A DNA stretch of 64,000 nucleotides from Siniperca chuatsi. Its lineage: Eukaryota; Chordata; Actinopteri; Centrarchiformes; Sinipercidae. Under the pieces are notes generated by a model, which ran no database searches, was not told the DNA's origin, and was given only the letters and a program-made list of their open reading frames with translations. Made by a program: the position numbers and the translations under genes. The stretch lies in the NCBI RefSeq assembly GCF_020085105.1, contig NC_058047.1:14737001-14801000 (forward strand), in the 5' to 3' direction. Positions 60,800-64,000 of the stretch are shown here, piece by piece. Within the stretch, counting starts at the first letter, position 1. The number at the start of each line of letters is the position of its first letter.

Positions 60800-62465
60800 T
60801 AAGCCATCTCAACAATCTTGTGAAAAATAAATCGGCTGTTCTGTGACAGTTCTGTAAAATTTCTAAACAAAAACAAACAGCTGTGGCCTATTACGTTTTG
60901 ATTGAGCTTAAAAAAATGTATTATATCACTGAAAATAAGTCACAGTTTTTCTGTAAGTCAAGGGAGGAATTGGTGTCATGCGTTTTCTTACATAAACAGA
61001 ACTAAAAAAATGGCTTGTTTTTGTATAAATATCAAAGTTAAAACCTCATGTTTAATCACTCAGAAAATGATGTAAACAAGTTTTTCACAGCTGAATGAAG
61101 GGATAAACCCAGTGGGATCCACATCTATTCCCTCACTGAAACACAGCCACGTTGGAGTGAAGGAAGAGAAGATGCAGACTGGTTTACTCAGTGTGGTGAA
61201 TCGCTGCTCTTCATGCCACATTTTAAAATCTGAAGGGCCCCACAAACAGCCCTTTTTATATGTGCAGTTTGAGGTGATGACACCAAGCAGCAATCTAATC
61301 TAAGAGTCTATTCTTGCTGTCTTTTAGGGTTATGTTCATATTGCACAACACAGGAGTCCGTTGCGTAACGGCACTTAAGGATTCTCTCAGCCATCAAACC
61401 TCTTTAATTTCCAGGCTTCAGTTCACTTCATTTCAGCATCAGCCAATAGAGGGCTTCAGCATCACATTTTTGTCCTAAAATTGGATCGAGAAGCTTGGAA
61501 TATTACAGGACAAACAAAGAGGATAAAAGCATTAAAAGAACCTTTGAAGATCATTTGGGTTTAGTCATGTCATGAGCTGAGTTTTAGTAACACCTTTGCA
61601 AGCCAAACCTAGTACTTATTTAAAGTAAATTCTGGATTTTTGTCCACTTTTTACAGTACTGAGACCGGATGAAATTATTTTTTGTTTGTGTAAAAAAAAA
61701 AAAAATGTTTAGGGAGTTTCTCACAGACCAACAGAGATGTAGACCTACAGTATCTGCATGGACTCGAACACATTATTGCCCAGAATTTAAACTAAATCAG
61801 TGCATACATAACAAGCCTCTGTGTACATGGGCAGGTGAGACATTGGTGCACAAGAAAACACAGACAAACCAATTATTAGACAACCAGGAACAAAGAGGTT
61901 TAGTCAGGGTCTAGTGTGCAAGGCTGAGATGTGTCCTCTAAAACAACCAAAGGTTGGACTTGAGAGTTGGGTAAACATACAGTAGCACATGAGTAAGTAT
62001 AGTACATACTGCTTTCTGGCTATTCCGATAATATGATTATTGTAGGATGTTGGTGCCTTGTCTCCATTCATTCATTCAAGAAATCTAAAGATAACTATTT
62101 TTAAATACATGAATTAATAATTAATTAACACACTGCATGATATTCCTGTACTGTCTCACTATTGGCTCACCTCTGATATGTTTGTTAATTACATTATGAG
62201 CAATTAGAGACTAGACTGAGGGCTTTTTGGTTGGTTTAAGTTCTCATTAAAAATCGTTGATTGTTATATTGTAGTTTTGCTATGTTGGTTGTTATTATAT
62301 ATGTTGTGTTGGTTTATTTATTTGGGATTCAGACAATTTATTAATTAAAAGTCACGATATAAGCAAATTTACTGTAGACCGGAAGAGATTCATAATGTCA
62401 GTAATTTTATAAATTCCATTTGTTGTCCAACCCTAGAAAGATGTTAGGAGACAGCTTGTTGAGAA
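60800..62465. other. Intergenic, upstream of vitellogenin
   Basis: No exon is supported. C/EBP-like words TTGCACAA (near 61341) and TTGCGTAAC (61361-61369) lie about 740-770 bases upstream of the vitellogenin start and could serve liver expression. The rest is AT-rich without recognisable content. Confidence 0.5.
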
Positions 62466-62469
62466 TTGC

Positions 62470-62835
62470 TGTGGCATTAAAGGGACAGTTTACCGCAAAA
62501 TCAAAAATACATTTTTTTCCTCTTACCTTTAGTGCTAATTATCCATCTAGATTGTTTTGGTGTGAGTTGCAGAGTTTTGGAGATATCGGCCATAGAGATG
62601 TCTGCATTTTTTCAATATAATGGACTATATGGCACTCGGTGTGTGGTTTTCAAAGCGCCATAAAACACATTTGAAAAACTCAACAGCAATGTCTCTCTTC
62701 AGAAATCACGACCCGGTTGCTCAAGATAATCCACAGATTTGTTGTGAGCAGTCTCATGTAGGAAGTATTTTCTTTCTACTGATAGTTCCTGCATGAAACT
62801 GCTCACAACAAATCTGTGGATTATCTTGAGCAGCA
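62470..62835. repeat. Fold-back (palindromic) non-autonomous element
   Basis: The left part reads AAAGGGACAGTTTACCGCAAAATCA, CCATCTAGATTGTTTTGGTGTGAGTTGC and GGAGATATCGGCCATAGAGATG. I recognise this as the arm of a common fish fold-back repeat. The segment at about 62719-62769 (CTCAAGATAATCCACAGATTTGTTGTGAGCAG..CATG) returns as its reverse complement at about 62790-62832 after a short centre. The right arm stops after the inner portion, so the copy is asymmetric and truncated. Confidence 0.8.
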
Positions 62836-63515
62836 CAAAAAAATGTTACAACACAGCTCATATGGACCAACAAGCTACAAACAAACATAAAAAGATACAC
62901 AAAGAGGAACATTTGCCTGATCATGCAGACAAATATTATAAACGGAAAGTGTTGCCAGCTATGAGAGTGTGTGTTAGGCCTTACAGTGGAGAGAGTGTTC
63001 CTCATTATGTCCAGTAGATGGGGCCATTGGCCTACCTAATTGTTATCATGTACGAGAGAATGGAAACAGTCCTCACAACAATTCATCTTTAATTTACTGT
63101 ACACTTAGTTGTGTGATGTTCAGAAAGGGAGGGTGAAGAATGCATTAAACAAGACTATTGATTTTGCAAATAAAAGGAGTGAGCAGCAGAGATATGTGTT
63201 AATTTGCCACATTAATTTTAATAATTTACAAATCAATTTCAAACACAAGAAAGGAACAAAGACAACAGACTGCGTAGGATATTTGGAGTGTAATGCTGAT
63301 ATCTGCAAAGACATTAAATTAAACTGAAAATATACAAAATATTTTGATTCCTGTATTACTCTCAGATAAAATGTCTTTTGTGAAAATGTTGATAGAGTTG
63401 TATGTTTGCATTGTACAGAAAGACCTTGAACATAAACCAGGATCATGTAGAGATGATGGCAGTCTTTTAAAAGAGAATCAAGACTTTCAGAAAGTACAAA
63501 TGCTACGTGTTTTCA

Positions 63516-63521
63516 TTTATT
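63516..63521 (-). terminator. AATAAA polyadenylation signal of the right-edge gene
   Basis: The minus strand reads TCTAATAAATGAAAAC about 130 bases past the stop codon of the right-edge terminal exon, a normal distance for a short 3' untranslated region. Confidence 0.6.
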
Positions 63522-63651
63522 AGACATCTGTATAAACATTTCCTCCCACATCATTTTCCAAAAATGAAAGCATGAGTCACAGGACATTGCAGAGCTGTAG
63601 TGTTGACTATTATTGTACAAGTGCAGATGATCAGGCTTTGGTCGTATTCAT

Positions 63652-63714
63652 TCATCTCAGGCATTCAAAACAACATGGCACGTTTTTGAAAAGCCGGTAG
63701 TACTCATCCTGAAT
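63652..63714 (-). CDS. Terminal coding exon of an unidentified gene (partial)
   Basis: On the minus strand a good acceptor (pyrimidine-rich CCTTTTTGGATATGTTGTTCCAG) is followed by an open frame of 20 codons: [20 protein letters not shown], then TGA at 63652-63654. An AATAAA signal follows about 130 bases downstream. The combination looks like the last exon of a gene entering from beyond position 64000. I do not recognise the protein. The CCFEC cluster near the carboxy end could be palmitoylated or metal-binding, but that is a guess. The frame is inferred from the absence of stops and from the acceptor position; the phase of the upstream exon is unknown. Confidence 0.5.
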   Translation of the reverse strand: MQDEYYRLFKNVPCCFECLR

Positions 63715-63784
63715 CTGGAACAACATATCCAAAAAGGTAGGATTTGGATGAAAACATGTCTTTGTTATAATATAATATAATAAT

Positions 63785-63990
63785 CAGTGGTTGAGTGTAA
63801 CTAAGAACATTTACAGTGTAGTACTAGGAATGTAATTGATTTCATTTTGTACTGTACTTGAGTACAGTACATTACACTTTTATACTACATTTCAGTGGGG
63901 AAAACCGTACTTTTAACTACCTTTCACTATTTCACATTTCACAGCTATACTTACTTATTACTTTCAAAAGCCATTGTGATAGAATAAAAT
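63785..63990. repeat. Interspersed fish repeat end (TACTTGAGTACA-type)
   Basis: It starts CAGTGGTTGAGTGTAACTAAGAACATTTAC and contains TGTACTTGAGTACAGTACATTAC and TTATACTACATTTCAGTGGGG. I recognise these as the opposite end of the AAGTAAAAGT repeat family present at 57.4 kb. It lies in the presumed last intron of the right-edge gene. Confidence 0.7.
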
Positions 63991-64000
63991 AAAAAATAGA

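Noticed and set aside
61060..61303. Frames and a TATA-like TTTTTATATG upstream of vitellogenin, considered as a second vitellogenin promoter or first exon
   Set aside because: No signal peptide or vitellogenin-like 40-base first exon follows on either strand.

Overview
The window is from a ray-finned fish, most likely a percomorph teleost. Three things point there: a split egg-yolk precursor gene, an exon closely resembling vertebrate NEGR1, and several repeat families that I recognise from percomorph genomes. The DNA is AT-rich, gene-poor and eukaryotic, with long introns, microsatellites and mobile-element debris. Only three genes are supported, and all three lie on the minus strand. Nearly all other open reading frames are chance frames in non-coding DNA.

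Layout. Positions 1-10574 are read as the start of a very long first intron of NEGR1 (neuronal growth regulator 1, Kilon), an IgLON cell-adhesion protein. Its first coding exon is at 10575-10744, with a CpG-rich promoter and 5' leader up to about 11.1 kb. From there to 48.7 kb I find no credible gene. This interval holds microsatellites, a broken LINE reverse-transcriptase fragment (33.75-34.21 kb), several non-autonomous repeats (about 15.4, 24.8, 36.3, 37.3-38.1, 40.2, 42.5 and 43.1 kb), one unassigned direct duplication (23.4 and 26.0 kb) and two CTCF-like motifs.

The main gene is a vitellogenin at 48778-60603. I assembled 26 coding exons by hand from splice sites and reading phase. All introns are GT-AG, the frame stays open throughout, and the product is 1247 residues. 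It has a signal peptide, the large lipid-binding lipovitellin I region and a short lipovitellin II. It has no serine-rich phosvitin exon and no von Willebrand type D/C-terminal part, so it is a phosvitin-less (C-type) vitellogenin. A TATA box lies 38-48 bases upstream of its ATG, and a perfect 13-base palindrome resembling an imperfect oestrogen response element lies about 170 bases upstream.

Beyond the vitellogenin promoter, 60.7-63.5 kb is intergenic and carries a fold-back repeat at 62.47-62.83 kb. The last exon of a third minus-strand gene, which I do not recognise, ends at 63652 with an AATAAA signal at 63516-63521. The rest of that gene lies past the right edge. The three genes are tandem on one strand, but nothing suggests they act together; vitellogenin is an oestrogen-induced liver product and NEGR1 is neuronal.

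All homology calls come from recognition, not from a search. Repeat boundaries are approximate.
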